A stretch of 64,000 bases of DNA, from contig NZ_JAFLNM010000005.1 of assembly GCF_017313275.1 (NCBI RefSeq), positions 175,586-239,585 on the forward strand, in the 5' to 3' direction. Positions 9,007 to 18,190 of this stretch are shown here, piece after piece. Each line of letters begins with the position of its first letter. The stretch's first letter is position 1. The notes below the pieces were generated by a model. The model was not told where the DNA came from, ran no database searches, and saw only the letters and a program-made list of their open reading frames with translations. Source of the stretch: Flagellimonas profundi (lineage in GTDB: Bacteria > Bacteroidota > Bacteroidia > Flavobacteriales > Flavobacteriaceae). A program made the position numbers and the translations under genes.

Positions 9007-9849
9007 ATGCGAATCAGTATTGTTATCCCCGCCCATAATGAAGCAGTTTATTTAAAAGATTGCTTGGACTCCTTTGTGGGGCAAACTTATTTGCCCAACG
9101 AGCTTATTTTGGTGGATGACAATTCCTCGGATGATACTTTTAAAATAGCCGAGAGCTTTGCAAAGGAACACCACTGGATAAAAGTGCTTCAGCGTACATC
9201 TGCTGATGAACACGTACCTGGAAAAAAAGTGGTGGATACCTTTAATTTTGGACTGGAACACACCTCAGAATTTGACCTCATAGGAAAATTTGATGCGGAC
9301 ATTGTTCTACCTCCCAATTATTTTGAGCTCATCGTCAATCAATTTCAGGCCAATTGGAAACTGGGTATGTGCTCTGGACTTTTATACATCAAAAAAGGTG
9401 ATCAATGGGTATATGAGCACATCTCCGATAAAACTCATATCAGAGGTCCTATAAAATTGTATCACAAAGCCTGTTTCAACAAAATAGGTGGTTTACGGCC
9501 CGGTGTTGGCTGGGATACGGTGGATATCCTTTTGGCCAACTACCACGATTTTGACACTTTAACGCTTACGGAACTCAAAGTAAAGCACCTCCGCCCAACG
9601 GGACATGGGTACAGTGCCAAAAACCATCGATCCAAAGGAGTTGCCATGTATAAAATGCGCTACGGTATTGTTCTCACCAAAATTGCCGCATTAAAAATGG
9701 CTTGGCAGGCCAAAAGCCCCAACCTCTACCTCCAAGCGATTTTGGGTTATCTGGCAGCATTCTTCCAACAACAACCCAAATACGTTTCCAAAAAAGAGGG
9801 CAAATTTATCCGTGGCTTTCGCTGGAAGGGTATTTGGTCGAAGTTGTGA
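9007..9849 (+). CDS. family 2 glycosyltransferase
   Basis: A 280-residue GT-A fold enzyme. The N-terminus ISIVIPAHNE (residues 3-12), the nucleotide-binding VDDNSSDDT (about 37-45) and a DxD-like metal site KFDADIVLPP (about 96-105) are the hallmarks of GT2. There is no C-terminal membrane anchor. It is the third gene of the KAS III/methyltransferase group, 43 bases downstream. Its stop touches the stop of the convergent pafA gene with no intervening base. Donor and acceptor sugars cannot be inferred. Confidence 0.9.
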   Translation: MRISIVIPAHNEAVYLKDCLDSFVGQTYLPNELILVDDNSSDDTFKIAESFAKEHHWIKVLQRTSADEHVPGKKVVDTFNFGLEHTSEFDLIGKFDADIVLPPNYFELIVNQFQANWKLGMCSGLLYIKKGDQWVYEHISDKTHIRGPIKLYHKACFNKIGGLRPGVGWDTVDILLANYHDFDTLTLTELKVKHLRPTGHGYSAKNHRSKGVAMYKMRYGIVLTKIAALKMAWQAKSPNLYLQAILGYLAAFFQQQPKYVSKKEGKFIRGFRWKGIWSKL

Positions 9850-11526
9850 TTATTCAAACTCCAAAACCTCCTTTATCGGCTGTCCTGTAGCCCCATTCGG
9901 GAATGCAATGCCCAACAGGGCTGCAATGGTAGGAGCAATATCGGGAATCTCGGTACGGCTCACCGTACTTCCCTGCTTAATTCCCTTTCCGTAAAGCAAT
10001 AATGGAACATGGGTATCGTAGATCTGTGCCGAACCATGGGTGGAACCCGTTCTACTGTAAGAGATGTAACCTACATTGGGCACAAGCAACACATCCCCGG
10101 AACGCTTTTGGTTATAGCCGTTCTGCAAAATGTACGGAATACCTTCGGTATATTCGTTTTTCCATATTTGGTACGCTGTGTACACTTGTCCAATACCTTC
10201 GTAAGCCAATAGTTCTCGTGCGATATCCTCTTGTGCATCATCCAAATCAATATCCAAATTGGCCAAAATCTTATGGTCCAAGAACAGTTGATAATTGGAA
10301 AGATCCCGTACCACATCGGTAGTTCCGTATTTGTACTGTAGAAACTCATCAAACTTGCTTTGCATACCATCCATATCCAAATATCCCGCTGGAATCTTGG
10401 AGTCCATTAAGTAGGATGGCACATTAATGGCTGCATGATCAGCGGTCAGGAAAACTGTGTATTCCCCTTCTCCCACTTTTTCGTCCAAAGTGGAAAGTAT
10501 TCGGGCCAAATCTTGGTCCAGTCTAATATATGTGTCCTCCACTTCCTTGGAATTGACCCCAAAAAAATGACCCACATAATCGGTACTTGAAAAACTGATG
10601 GCCAAGAAATCGGTAATGGTATCAGCTCCCAAATCTTCCGCTTCCAAAGCCGCCAAGGCAAAATCCGCAGTAATGCTGTTCCCATAAGGACTTCTTCTTA
10701 TCAGATCAAACTGACCATTTTGATCCCAAATGGCAGGCAGGTCGTGCGGAAAAGTATTCGTTGTTTCCCCTTTTTGCAATCCTTCATAATTATTGGCATC
10801 CAAACCGCTTTCCACATAAGTTTCAATGGGTTTTAGGGTATTCCACGGTTTCTTGTATACTTCAACCTTATCCGAAGCATTGAAATCCACTACCCACTGT
10901 GGCAATTCGTCCATATAATAGGAGCTGGTAATCCAATTTCCCGTTTCGCCACCTTCAAACCAATAAGCCGCATTGGCAGCATGGCCTGCAGGTAAAATGG
11001 CACCTCTGTCCTTCAAGGCAACACCAATCACTTTACCTCGTTTTTGAGTGTGCAAACGTAATTGATCGGTAATCGTGGTTACAAGCATTCGGTGCGGCGA
11101 CATTTGTCCAGCATCCGAGGTTGTTCCCACTGAAGTATAGCTGTCATCACCTGCACAGTATACCTCTTCGCCCGATTCCTTATCGAACCAATTATTTCCA
11201 ATAATGCCGTGCATGGAAGGGGTTGTCCCGGTATAGACAGAAGTGTGTCCAGGCCCCGTACTGGTAGGTGCATAGTTAAAATGATTGTTTTTGCAATTAA
11301 ACCCCTCGTTTACCAATCTTTTAAAACCTCCTTCTCCGTATTGATTCCAAAAACGGGTCAAGTAGTCATACCTCATTTGATCGACCACAATGCCCACAAC
11401 CAATTTTGGTGTTTGGGCAATGGGTGCAGGTTGAGCTGCTGCATCGTTCTTTTTTCTGCGTTGACCATAGGTAAAACTGATCATGCACAATGCTAAAATG
11501 GAAACTATAAAATTGCTTGTTTTCAT
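9850..11526 (-). CDS. pafA: PafA-type alkaline phosphatase
   Basis: A secreted phosphate monoesterase of the alkaline phosphatase superfamily, 558 residues with an N-terminal signal peptide (about residues 1-21, ending TYGQ). Features of the PafA branch are visible: nucleophile Thr90 in PTSTGPGHT, Asn111, the Lys172-x-Arg174 pair in ALKDRGA, and metal ligands Asp49, Asp316, His320, Asp363, His364 and His497. The threonine nucleophile and Lys-x-Arg pair separate it from PhoA, and from phosphodiesterases that lack those residues. It would release phosphate from organic esters in the periplasm. A CAAAACTA at 11551-11558 (TAGTTTTG on the minus strand) could be its -7 box. Confidence 0.93.
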   Translation of the reverse strand: MKTSNFIVSILALCMISFTYGQRRKKNDAAAQPAPIAQTPKLVVGIVVDQMRYDYLTRFWNQYGEGGFKRLVNEGFNCKNNHFNYAPTSTGPGHTSVYTGTTPSMHGIIGNNWFDKESGEEVYCAGDDSYTSVGTTSDAGQMSPHRMLVTTITDQLRLHTQKRGKVIGVALKDRGAILPAGHAANAAYWFEGGETGNWITSSYYMDELPQWVVDFNASDKVEVYKKPWNTLKPIETYVESGLDANNYEGLQKGETTNTFPHDLPAIWDQNGQFDLIRRSPYGNSITADFALAALEAEDLGADTITDFLAISFSSTDYVGHFFGVNSKEVEDTYIRLDQDLARILSTLDEKVGEGEYTVFLTADHAAINVPSYLMDSKIPAGYLDMDGMQSKFDEFLQYKYGTTDVVRDLSNYQLFLDHKILANLDIDLDDAQEDIARELLAYEGIGQVYTAYQIWKNEYTEGIPYILQNGYNQKRSGDVLLVPNVGYISYSRTGSTHGSAQIYDTHVPLLLYGKGIKQGSTVSRTEIPDIAPTIAALLGIAFPNGATGQPIKEVLEFE

Positions 11527-11642
11527 GCTAGGGATTTAATCGAATAAGAGCAAAACTATTGAATTCTGCCGTTTAAAAATTTAAATCAAGGTTAAATGCT
11601 CCACAATATTCTTATTTTTATGACCTCAAGTCCATAAAACGC

Positions 11643-12380
11643 ATGAAATACCTAGAAGCGATTGGAAAATACTTCATCATGATCTGGGAAGTATTTAAAA
11701 AACCTACCAAGTGGCGCATTATGAAAACCTTGATCTTCAAGGAAATCGATGAGCTGATTTATGGCGCCATGGGCATCATTATTTTTATTTCCTTTTTTAT
11801 TGGCGGTGTTGTTACCATTCAAACAGCACTTAACCTAAATAGCCCCTTATTACCCAAAAGTCTTATTGGTTTTGCCACAAGGCAATCGATGATTCTGGAG
11901 TTTGCCCCTACCTTTACCTCCATTATTATGGCTGGGAAAGTAGGCTCTTACATTACTTCCAGCATTGGCACCATGAGGGTAACAGAGCAAATTGATGCTC
12001 TTGAGGTAATGGGCATCAACTCGTTGAACTATCTTGTTTTTCCAAAAATTGTTGCCACTATGTTATATCCTTTTGCAGTGGCTATTTCCATGTTTGTTGG
12101 TATTTTAGGAGGATGGGTCGCAGCTGTTTTTGGGGGTTTTGCACCCAGCGGGGAATTTATCCAAGGGCTACAAATGGATTTTGATTCGTTCCATGTGACC
12201 TATGCATTTATAAAATCGGTGGTTTTTGCCTTTGTAATCGCTACCGTACCATCTTATCATGGTTATTATATGACAGGGGGAGCCTTGGAAGTAGGAAAGG
12301 CCAGTACCACCTCGTTTGTATGGACCAGTGTGGTGATTATTATATTGAACTACGTATTAACACAATTGTTGTTGGGCTAA
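11643..12380 (+). CDS. mlaE: MlaE-type ABC transporter permease
   Basis: A 245-residue integral membrane protein of the MlaE/YrbE permease family, which with an ATPase and an MCE substrate-binding protein moves phospholipids between inner and outer membrane. It has about five membrane segments and the conserved central region with GKVGSYITSSIGTMRVTEQI (about residues 98-117), which holds the EQIDAL coupling motif. The stop overlaps the start of the ATPase gene (TAATG at 12378-12382). No MCE-domain gene follows in the window, since the next gene is on the other strand. Confidence 0.92.
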   Translation: MKYLEAIGKYFIMIWEVFKKPTKWRIMKTLIFKEIDELIYGAMGIIIFISFFIGGVVTIQTALNLNSPLLPKSLIGFATRQSMILEFAPTFTSIIMAGKVGSYITSSIGTMRVTEQIDALEVMGINSLNYLVFPKIVATMLYPFAVAISMFVGILGGWVAAVFGGFAPSGEFIQGLQMDFDSFHVTYAFIKSVVFAFVIATVPSYHGYYMTGGALEVGKASTTSFVWTSVVIIILNYVLTQLLLG

Positions 12381-13147
12381 TGATAGAGGTAGAGAACATA
12401 CATAAATCGTTTGGGGACAATCACGTTCTAAAGGGAATTTCAACAATATTTGATAAAGGAAAGACCAACCTTATCATTGGGCAAAGTGGTTCGGGAAAAA
12501 CAGTTTTTTTAAAATGCTTATTAGGCCTTTTTGAGCCCGACGAAGGAAGTATTTGCTACAACGGTCAATACTACTCCGACCTTTCGTTAAAAGAAAGAAG
12601 AAACCTAAGGCAAGAAATGGGTATGGTATTCCAAGGAAGTGCTCTTTTTGATTCCATGACCGTGGAAGGCAATGTCATGTTCCCGTTGGATATGTTTACC
12701 AACCAATCACAATCCGAAAAGCAAGATCGTGTGGATTTTGTTTTGAAGCGTGTCAACCTAGTTGATGCACACAAAAGGTATCCTGCTGAAATTTCCGGAG
12801 GTATGCAAAAGAGAGTTGCCATTGCTCGCGCCATTGTAATGAACCCAAAATACTTGTTTTGTGATGAACCCAATTCTGGACTAGATCCCAAAACAGCCAT
12901 TTTGATAGATAACCTGATTCACGAAATCACACAGGAATACGATATAACCACGGTGATCAACACACACGACATGAACTCGGTGATGGAGATTGGGGAAAAA
13001 ATCATCTTCTTAAAAAACGGACTTAAAGAATGGGAAGGAACAAACAAGGAAATCTTTAAGACCGAAAACAAAGCTGTTACCGATTTTGTTTATTCATCCG
13101 AGCTCTTTAAAAAAGTGCGGCAAATGTATATTGAGGAACGGAATTAA
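12380..13147 (+). CDS. mlaF: MlaF-type ABC transporter ATP-binding protein
   Basis: A 255-residue ABC ATPase. Walker A is GQSGSGKT (residues 34-41), the signature is SGGMQKR, and Walker B is YLFCDEPNSGLD. The start MIEVENIHKSFG overlaps the mlaE stop by one base, which fits translational coupling. An upstream in-frame ATG at 12320 lies inside mlaE and is not preferred. The SGGMQKR form of the signature is typical of the MlaF subfamily. Confidence 0.93.
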   Translation: MIEVENIHKSFGDNHVLKGISTIFDKGKTNLIIGQSGSGKTVFLKCLLGLFEPDEGSICYNGQYYSDLSLKERRNLRQEMGMVFQGSALFDSMTVEGNVMFPLDMFTNQSQSEKQDRVDFVLKRVNLVDAHKRYPAEISGGMQKRVAIARAIVMNPKYLFCDEPNSGLDPKTAILIDNLIHEITQEYDITTVINTHDMNSVMEIGEKIIFLKNGLKEWEGTNKEIFKTENKAVTDFVYSSELFKKVRQMYIEERN

Positions 13148-13171
13148 GGTGGATATCGGACATTTAAATAA

Positions 13172-14632
13172 TTAATCCACTTCTTTGATAACCAAAGTCG
13201 AATCCTGAAGGCGCAGCTTTAACCAAGCCAACATTTTTTTTGTATCCGATTCCTTTTGACTTGAACTCACACCACTTTTCCAATTCACCTCAAAAACAGG
13301 TATGGTATCCGTTTTTTTAAAATCGGTGCGAACTTGATATGAAAAACCCAATGCATCGATATTCTCATAATTGGCCTTGGCCTCTGCACTAATATTCTGG
13401 AAAGGAATCCGTTTGCCCGCGTTTTTGGTCAAAGTGGCCAATTCTTCTTCGAGCAATCGAATTTGTTCGTCTTTGTTCAGCAGTTCCGCTTTGTTTTTTT
13501 CATAAAGTTCACTCACGTAATTGAACTTTTCCTCGGAATCGTCCTTCCCTCCTTGTATAATATGGAGCTCTGCATTCTTTAGCCTTGAGAATTGGTTTTT
13601 TTGTGTGCGCCAAGTATTTATCACATTCTCCGGAACCAATTCATCCCCCATAAACACAACTTCTATCATGGAAGCTCCATCATCCACATATTCCAATTTT
13701 GTGAGGTTGTCCACATATCTACCGGAACCATCAAACTGATACACCTCCACCGTTTCCTGTAAAAACTCCTGGGCCTGTTTTTTAAAAAGTGATTCTTGAA
13801 ATACTTTATAAAATGTAAAACCTGCGGGAATCATCACCAAAACGCCGGTAATGGAAGCCAAACGTGCAATAAGCCTCCTCCTATGGGAATTCGCGTATCG
13901 CACCATCGGAAACCTTAAAAACTTGATGACCAGAAAAGTAGCCAAACCAATAAAAATGGTATTGATGGTAAAAAGGTACATGGCACCTGCCGCATACCAA
14001 GGTTTTCCTATGGCCAAACCAAAGCCTACAGTACATAAAGGAGGCATCAGGGCCGTTGCGATTGCCACACCAAAAATAACACTGGCAATGGTTCCTTTTT
14101 TGGCTCGGGCGATCACAAGGGCCAGTCCACCAAAAAATGCAATCAGTACATCCCGGATATCGGGCTTGGTACGCGCCAGCAATTCCGATGATTCATCCCG
14201 TAGTGGAAAAAAGTAGAAAAATAGAAACGCGGTTATCACGCTCAACACCACCATTACAGCAAAGTTTTTGAGCGATCTTCTCAATGTATCGATATCATTT
14301 ATGGCCAAGGACATGCCCATTCCCAAAATGGGACCCATCAAAGGGGAAATAAGCATGGCGCCGATAACCACTGCTGTAGAGTTTGCGTTCAACCCAATAG
14401 AGGCAATAAAAATAGAACATATCAAAATCCAAGTGGTATGGTTTTTAAAGGGTATATCGGCAATTATGGATTCCTTTGTGGCGGCGGCATCTGTATTGGA
14501 GCGTATTTCCAATAAGTCCGATAGGAACTTGCGCACACTGCCCAAAAGGCCCTTAAAGTCCTTTTTTACCTCATCTCCACTATCTTGATTGGGAGCTGTG
14601 GTTTCCATACCCTTTTTTTGTTCTTCGCTCAT
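13172..14632 (-). CDS. DUF389 domain membrane protein
   Basis: A 486-residue protein with a cluster of hydrophobic segments from about residue 65 to 280, including the DUF389 hallmark ANSTAVVIGAMLISPLMGPI (about residues 83-102) and ALMPPLCTVGFGLAIG (about 191-206). A soluble C-terminal region with a predicted coiled coil (about 370-400) follows. The family's function is not established. It is 3 bases downstream of manC on the same strand and is the last gene of that group. Confidence 0.88.
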   Translation of the reverse strand: MSEEQKKGMETTAPNQDSGDEVKKDFKGLLGSVRKFLSDLLEIRSNTDAAATKESIIADIPFKNHTTWILICSIFIASIGLNANSTAVVIGAMLISPLMGPILGMGMSLAINDIDTLRRSLKNFAVMVVLSVITAFLFFYFFPLRDESSELLARTKPDIRDVLIAFFGGLALVIARAKKGTIASVIFGVAIATALMPPLCTVGFGLAIGKPWYAAGAMYLFTINTIFIGLATFLVIKFLRFPMVRYANSHRRRLIARLASITGVLVMIPAGFTFYKVFQESLFKKQAQEFLQETVEVYQFDGSGRYVDNLTKLEYVDDGASMIEVVFMGDELVPENVINTWRTQKNQFSRLKNAELHIIQGGKDDSEEKFNYVSELYEKNKAELLNKDEQIRLLEEELATLTKNAGKRIPFQNISAEAKANYENIDALGFSYQVRTDFKKTDTIPVFEVNWKSGVSSSQKESDTKKMLAWLKLRLQDSTLVIKEVD

Positions 14633-14635
14633 CTA

Positions 14636-15715
14636 TTACGCAAACTGATCCCCAAATTTTTCTTTTACTTGGTTCAATACTTTTTTAATATCCTGTTGTT
14701 TGTCCTTTGGATAAATCAGGAGCACCTCTTCCTTATCCACAATAATATAGTCTTCCAGACCATCTACCACAACAACTTTCCCTTTTGGGGTACGAATCAT
14801 GTTCCCTTTGGCATCTTCCAACAGTACTTGGGCATTCACAACGGCATTCCCATCTTCGTCTTTATCAAGTTTGTCGTAAAGAGCTCCCCAGGTTCCCAAG
14901 TCGTTCCAATCAAAAGTAGCAGGCAGGGTATAAATGGATTTGGATTGCTCCAAGATAGCATAATCGATGGATATGTTTTCCGCCTTTGCATAATTTTCTT
15001 GAATAAAGGCTCTTTCTTCCGATGTGTTATAACTGGAAATTCCTTTGCCAAATAATTCATATTGACTTGGCTGGTATTGTTTGAAGGCTTCCACTATGGT
15101 CTCCACGCTCCACATGAATATACCTGCGTTCCACAAAAAGTTGCCTTGTGCCAAAAATTCCTTTGCGGTTTCATAATCTGGCTTTTCCCTGAACTGGGAC
15201 ACCTTTTTCAGGTTTTCGTCACTTCCCTTCTCAAATTCGATATAACCAAAGCCCGTATTTGGGAAGGTAGGCTGAATACCCAAGGTGCATAGCGCATTTT
15301 CCTCCTCACATTTATCAAAGCAAGCGGTCACATCTTTTTCAAATGCTGCTTCGTCCTCTATCCAGTGATCGCTTGGGGCTACGATCATTACCGCATTGGG
15401 ATTCATTTTTTGAATCTTTAAGGAAGCATACAAAATACAGGGGGCCGTATTTCTCATGGCCGGTTCCAACACGACTTGCTCCTGCTTTACCATCGGCAAT
15501 TGTTCCAGGACCAAATCGTTGTAACGCTCATTGGTCAGGATCAAAATGTTTTCGGTGGGAATAAACCTATTTAAACGATCAAAGGTTTTTTGAATCAAGG
15601 TTTTTCCCGTTCCCAACATATCATGGAACTGTTTGGGGTTGGATGATGTACTTACAGGCCAAAAGCGGGAACCAACTCCGCCTGCCATTAAAACCGCGTA
15701 ATAATTCTTGTTCAT
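14636..15715 (-). CDS. manC: mannose-1-phosphate guanylyltransferase
   Basis: A cytoplasmic nucleotidyltransferase of 359 residues that makes GDP-mannose from mannose-1-phosphate and GTP, a precursor for cell-surface glycans. The N-terminus carries the pyrophosphorylase signature VLMAGGVGSRFWPVS (about residues 8-22) followed by PKQF. The length fits the single-domain form without a fused phosphomannose isomerase. Another hint is the conserved DWNDLGTWGALYD near residue 272. It sits between an SprT-like gene and the DUF389 gene on the minus strand. Confidence 0.93.
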   Translation of the reverse strand: MNKNYYAVLMAGGVGSRFWPVSTSSNPKQFHDMLGTGKTLIQKTFDRLNRFIPTENILILTNERYNDLVLEQLPMVKQEQVVLEPAMRNTAPCILYASLKIQKMNPNAVMIVAPSDHWIEDEAAFEKDVTACFDKCEEENALCTLGIQPTFPNTGFGYIEFEKGSDENLKKVSQFREKPDYETAKEFLAQGNFLWNAGIFMWSVETIVEAFKQYQPSQYELFGKGISSYNTSEERAFIQENYAKAENISIDYAILEQSKSIYTLPATFDWNDLGTWGALYDKLDKDEDGNAVVNAQVLLEDAKGNMIRTPKGKVVVVDGLEDYIIVDKEEVLLIYPKDKQQDIKKVLNQVKEKFGDQFA

Positions 15716-15741
15716 TTTTGAAGTTTTCTACTTTTTTTTGG

Positions 15742-16353
15742 CTAACCTGCCACATCTTTAACCAACTCTACCTCTGCATTTGGCTGGAACAAATATAATC
15801 GTCCAGTGGATAACTCCACACATTCGTATCGTTTTACTTTTTTGCTCCCTTTTTTGAACAACCTGCCATTGTACAGCCTAAAAACACTGCCGATGGGCAA
15901 CTCGTACACATAACTGTGCTGCCGTTCATCCTCATCAAAGGCTTTCAGTGCAATGGACAATCTGGCATCGGTACTACTGCTGGCCTTTGGGTTTTTAAAA
16001 TGGTTCGCAATAATGGGCAACAATTGGGAGGGAAACACTTCTGGCCTAATAAAGGGAACCATTAAGTGCTGAAAAGTATGCTTCCATTCCATTCCGTGCG
16101 GTTTTATTCGACGACCATAGGATTCAAAGGCCACCAAATGCGCGATTTCGTGGACGAGCGTGATCAAAAACCGGTATTTGTTCAATGAGGCATTTACGGT
16201 AATTTGATGTAACCCATTGGGTAACCTACGGTAATCACCATGCCTTGTTACTCTATGGTTTACAATTTTTAAATGCACCCCATGCGTTTTGATGAGCTCA
16301 AAACAGGGAGCTACGGCAAGCTCTGGAAGGTATTTTTGAAGGGTATCGTTCAC
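15742..16353 (-). CDS. SprT-like zinc metalloprotease domain protein
   Basis: A 203-residue protein with the SprT/spartan zinc motif HEIAH (residues 68-72) and a likely third ligand His86 in IKPHGMEW. The catalytic-fold region covers about residues 1-110. The rest is a basic tail that ends in a small beta-rich segment. Bacterial SprT-like proteins are annotated by this fold, and their substrates are mostly unknown. It is 26 bases upstream of manC in the same direction. Confidence 0.87.
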   Translation of the reverse strand: MNDTLQKYLPELAVAPCFELIKTHGVHLKIVNHRVTRHGDYRRLPNGLHQITVNASLNKYRFLITLVHEIAHLVAFESYGRRIKPHGMEWKHTFQHLMVPFIRPEVFPSQLLPIIANHFKNPKASSSTDARLSIALKAFDEDERQHSYVYELPIGSVFRLYNGRLFKKGSKKVKRYECVELSTGRLYLFQPNAEVELVKDVAG

Positions 16354-16399
16354 TGGGATAAAGTTACGAGTTTATCCAGAGTATCTATAATGAGAAAAT

Positions 16400-17077
16400 C
16401 TAGGGCGTACTATTACTTACCTGAAGCAGCTTTCCATTGTAGAGTTTTTGTCCGGTCAAGGCAAAATCTTTGATATATGTGGCCATCTCCAATGCTGTAA
16501 CGGGAGCTTTATAGCCTGGGAATGCTTCTTCCAACATTTCGGTTTGCACGGCTCCCAATGCCAGCACATTAAAACTCGGTCCTGTTTCCTTGTACTCTTC
16601 TGCCAATAGTTCCGTCAATGTAATCACCGCTCCTTTACTTGAACTGTAAGCGGATAATCCAGGGAATTTCATGCTCCCTTGCACTCCTCCCATCGAACTC
16701 ACAGTAAGCACATGCCCTTCTTGGCCCATCATAGGCAGCACGGTCTTTGTAATTTCGGCCACACCGAACACGTTTACTTTGTAAACACTTTCAAATTCTT
16801 CCGGTGTCGTTTCCGAAAATGGCTTGTTCAACAATCGGCCCGCATTGTTAATGAGCACATCTACTACATGCCATTGCTTCAAAAAATGGCTCAACTTTTC
16901 ATAGTCTGTTGCGTCGCCCAAATCAAACGAAAAACAATGCACATTGGGAAGGTTTAGGTTTTTCACAGGCTTTTCATTTCGAGATAGTGCCAATACTTGA
17001 TGCCCTTCTTGGGCAAAAAGTTTAACCAGCTCAAATCCAATACCCCTGCTTGTTCCCGTTATAATAATGTTTGCCAT
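16400..17077 (-). CDS. SDR family NAD(P)-dependent oxidoreductase
   Basis: A short-chain dehydrogenase of 225 residues. The nucleotide-binding TGTSRGIG is at residues 7-14, NNAG at 77-80, the catalytic Ser at 127 or 128 (TVSSMGG) and the YSSSK motif at 144-148. The Ser-Arg following the glycine motif and LSRNE after strand 2 hint at NADP preference. The C-terminus is short. Substrate unknown. It lies 20 bases downstream of the M28 peptidase gene on the same strand. Confidence 0.92.
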   Translation of the reverse strand: MANIIITGTSRGIGFELVKLFAQEGHQVLALSRNEKPVKNLNLPNVHCFSFDLGDATDYEKLSHFLKQWHVVDVLINNAGRLLNKPFSETTPEEFESVYKVNVFGVAEITKTVLPMMGQEGHVLTVSSMGGVQGSMKFPGLSAYSSSKGAVITLTELLAEEYKETGPSFNVLALGAVQTEMLEEAFPGYKAPVTALEMATYIKDFALTGQKLYNGKLLQVSNSTP

Positions 17078-17097
17078 AATCAGATAGCGATTTCCTT

Positions 17098-18078
17098 CTA
17101 TTTTGTCAGTTCAATTTCTTGTGTCGGTGCATTGGCAATCCCCTCAATTATTGGAATGGTATTGTTTACCAATTGTGCCATATGGGCAAAATCCATAATA
17201 TCAGGTTCATCCCCAACTTTATGGTAGTGATTAAAATTGGTAAAATCAAAAGTGCAGAAGGTATGTGAAGGCACTCCGAACTCCTCATGAAACGGGTAGT
17301 TGTCCGATCGCTGGTACAAATTGAATTCTTTCGCCGTAGGCAGGAAACCCACCAATTTCTCACCAGCATATTTATTACTCACTTCGGCCAAATTGGACAT
17401 GTCATATCCAGTGATATACATAAAATAATCTTTTCCCTTCAAGGGAACACCGGTCATTTCAAAATTGAGCATGGTATAGAGGTTCAGGTCTTCCTCTTTT
17501 AACGTTTTGGCCAAATGTTTTGATCCCAACAAACCTTTTTCCTCTGCACTGAACAAGGCAAAAATCAAACTGCGTTTGTTGGTTCTTTTTGTCCCAAAAT
17601 AACGGGCCATTTCCAAAACCGTAGAAGTTCCCGAAGCATTATCGTTAGCTCCGTTGGCAATGGCATCCCCATTTTCGGGTTTTACAATGCCAATGTGATC
17701 GTAATGTGCTCCAATCAGGATGTACTCATCTTTTAATTCAGGATCATTGCCTTCAACCACCCCTACCATATTATATGAAGGCTTATTGAAGTTTGAGAGG
17801 GTATCCCTATAGGTTTCAAAGTAAGGCTCAAGTCTGTAGGATTTAAAATAAGTCTCTATATACTTTGCTGCCATTTCTATCCCTTCGCTACCCGAATCCC
17901 TTCCTTTAAGATCATTGGACGCCAAGTAGTTCATCATTTCACCTATTCTTTCCGAATTGGTAAACATATCCTCCGAATCCGGTAAAGCTGGCGATGCAAT
18001 CACCGTAGTTTCAGCAACCTGTGTAGAACCGCAGTTCATTGCAAAAAGAGCTGCCAAGGCGTAGATCAGTATCTTCAT
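17098..18078 (-). CDS. M28 family zinc aminopeptidase, probable lipoprotein
   Basis: A 326-residue exported peptidase. I place the start at 18078 (MKILIYALAALFAMNCGSTQ), which gives a lipoprotein signal with Cys16. The frame is open for 13 more codons upstream, but those would precede the signal peptide. Metal-binding M28 elements are present: GAHYDHIG (His125, Asp127), NDNASG (Asp146), SAEEKGLLGS (Glu179, Glu180), and a late His in the GDEPD region. It would trim N-terminal residues from peptides at the cell surface or in the periplasm. Confidence 0.9.
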   Translation of the reverse strand: MKILIYALAALFAMNCGSTQVAETTVIASPALPDSEDMFTNSERIGEMMNYLASNDLKGRDSGSEGIEMAAKYIETYFKSYRLEPYFETYRDTLSNFNKPSYNMVGVVEGNDPELKDEYILIGAHYDHIGIVKPENGDAIANGANDNASGTSTVLEMARYFGTKRTNKRSLIFALFSAEEKGLLGSKHLAKTLKEEDLNLYTMLNFEMTGVPLKGKDYFMYITGYDMSNLAEVSNKYAGEKLVGFLPTAKEFNLYQRSDNYPFHEEFGVPSHTFCTFDFTNFNHYHKVGDEPDIMDFAHMAQLVNNTIPIIEGIANAPTQEIELTK

Positions 18079-18109
18079 TTTTTTGATTTTTGAATTCATT
18101 AAAGATAAA

Positions 18110-18136
18110 AAAAGCATCCCGATTAAGGATGCTTTT
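18110..18136 (-). terminator. terminator of the pdhA-pdhC operon
   Basis: A 10-bp stem (AAAAGCATCC at 18110-18119 with GGATGCTTTT at 18127-18136) with a 7-nt loop. On the minus strand it is followed by a run of T, so it terminates transcription from pdhC. Confidence 0.75.
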
Positions 18137-18190
18137 GATGATATGTTGTTGAATGTACCTTTTGGCGACGTTCAATGGGACATTGGAAAA

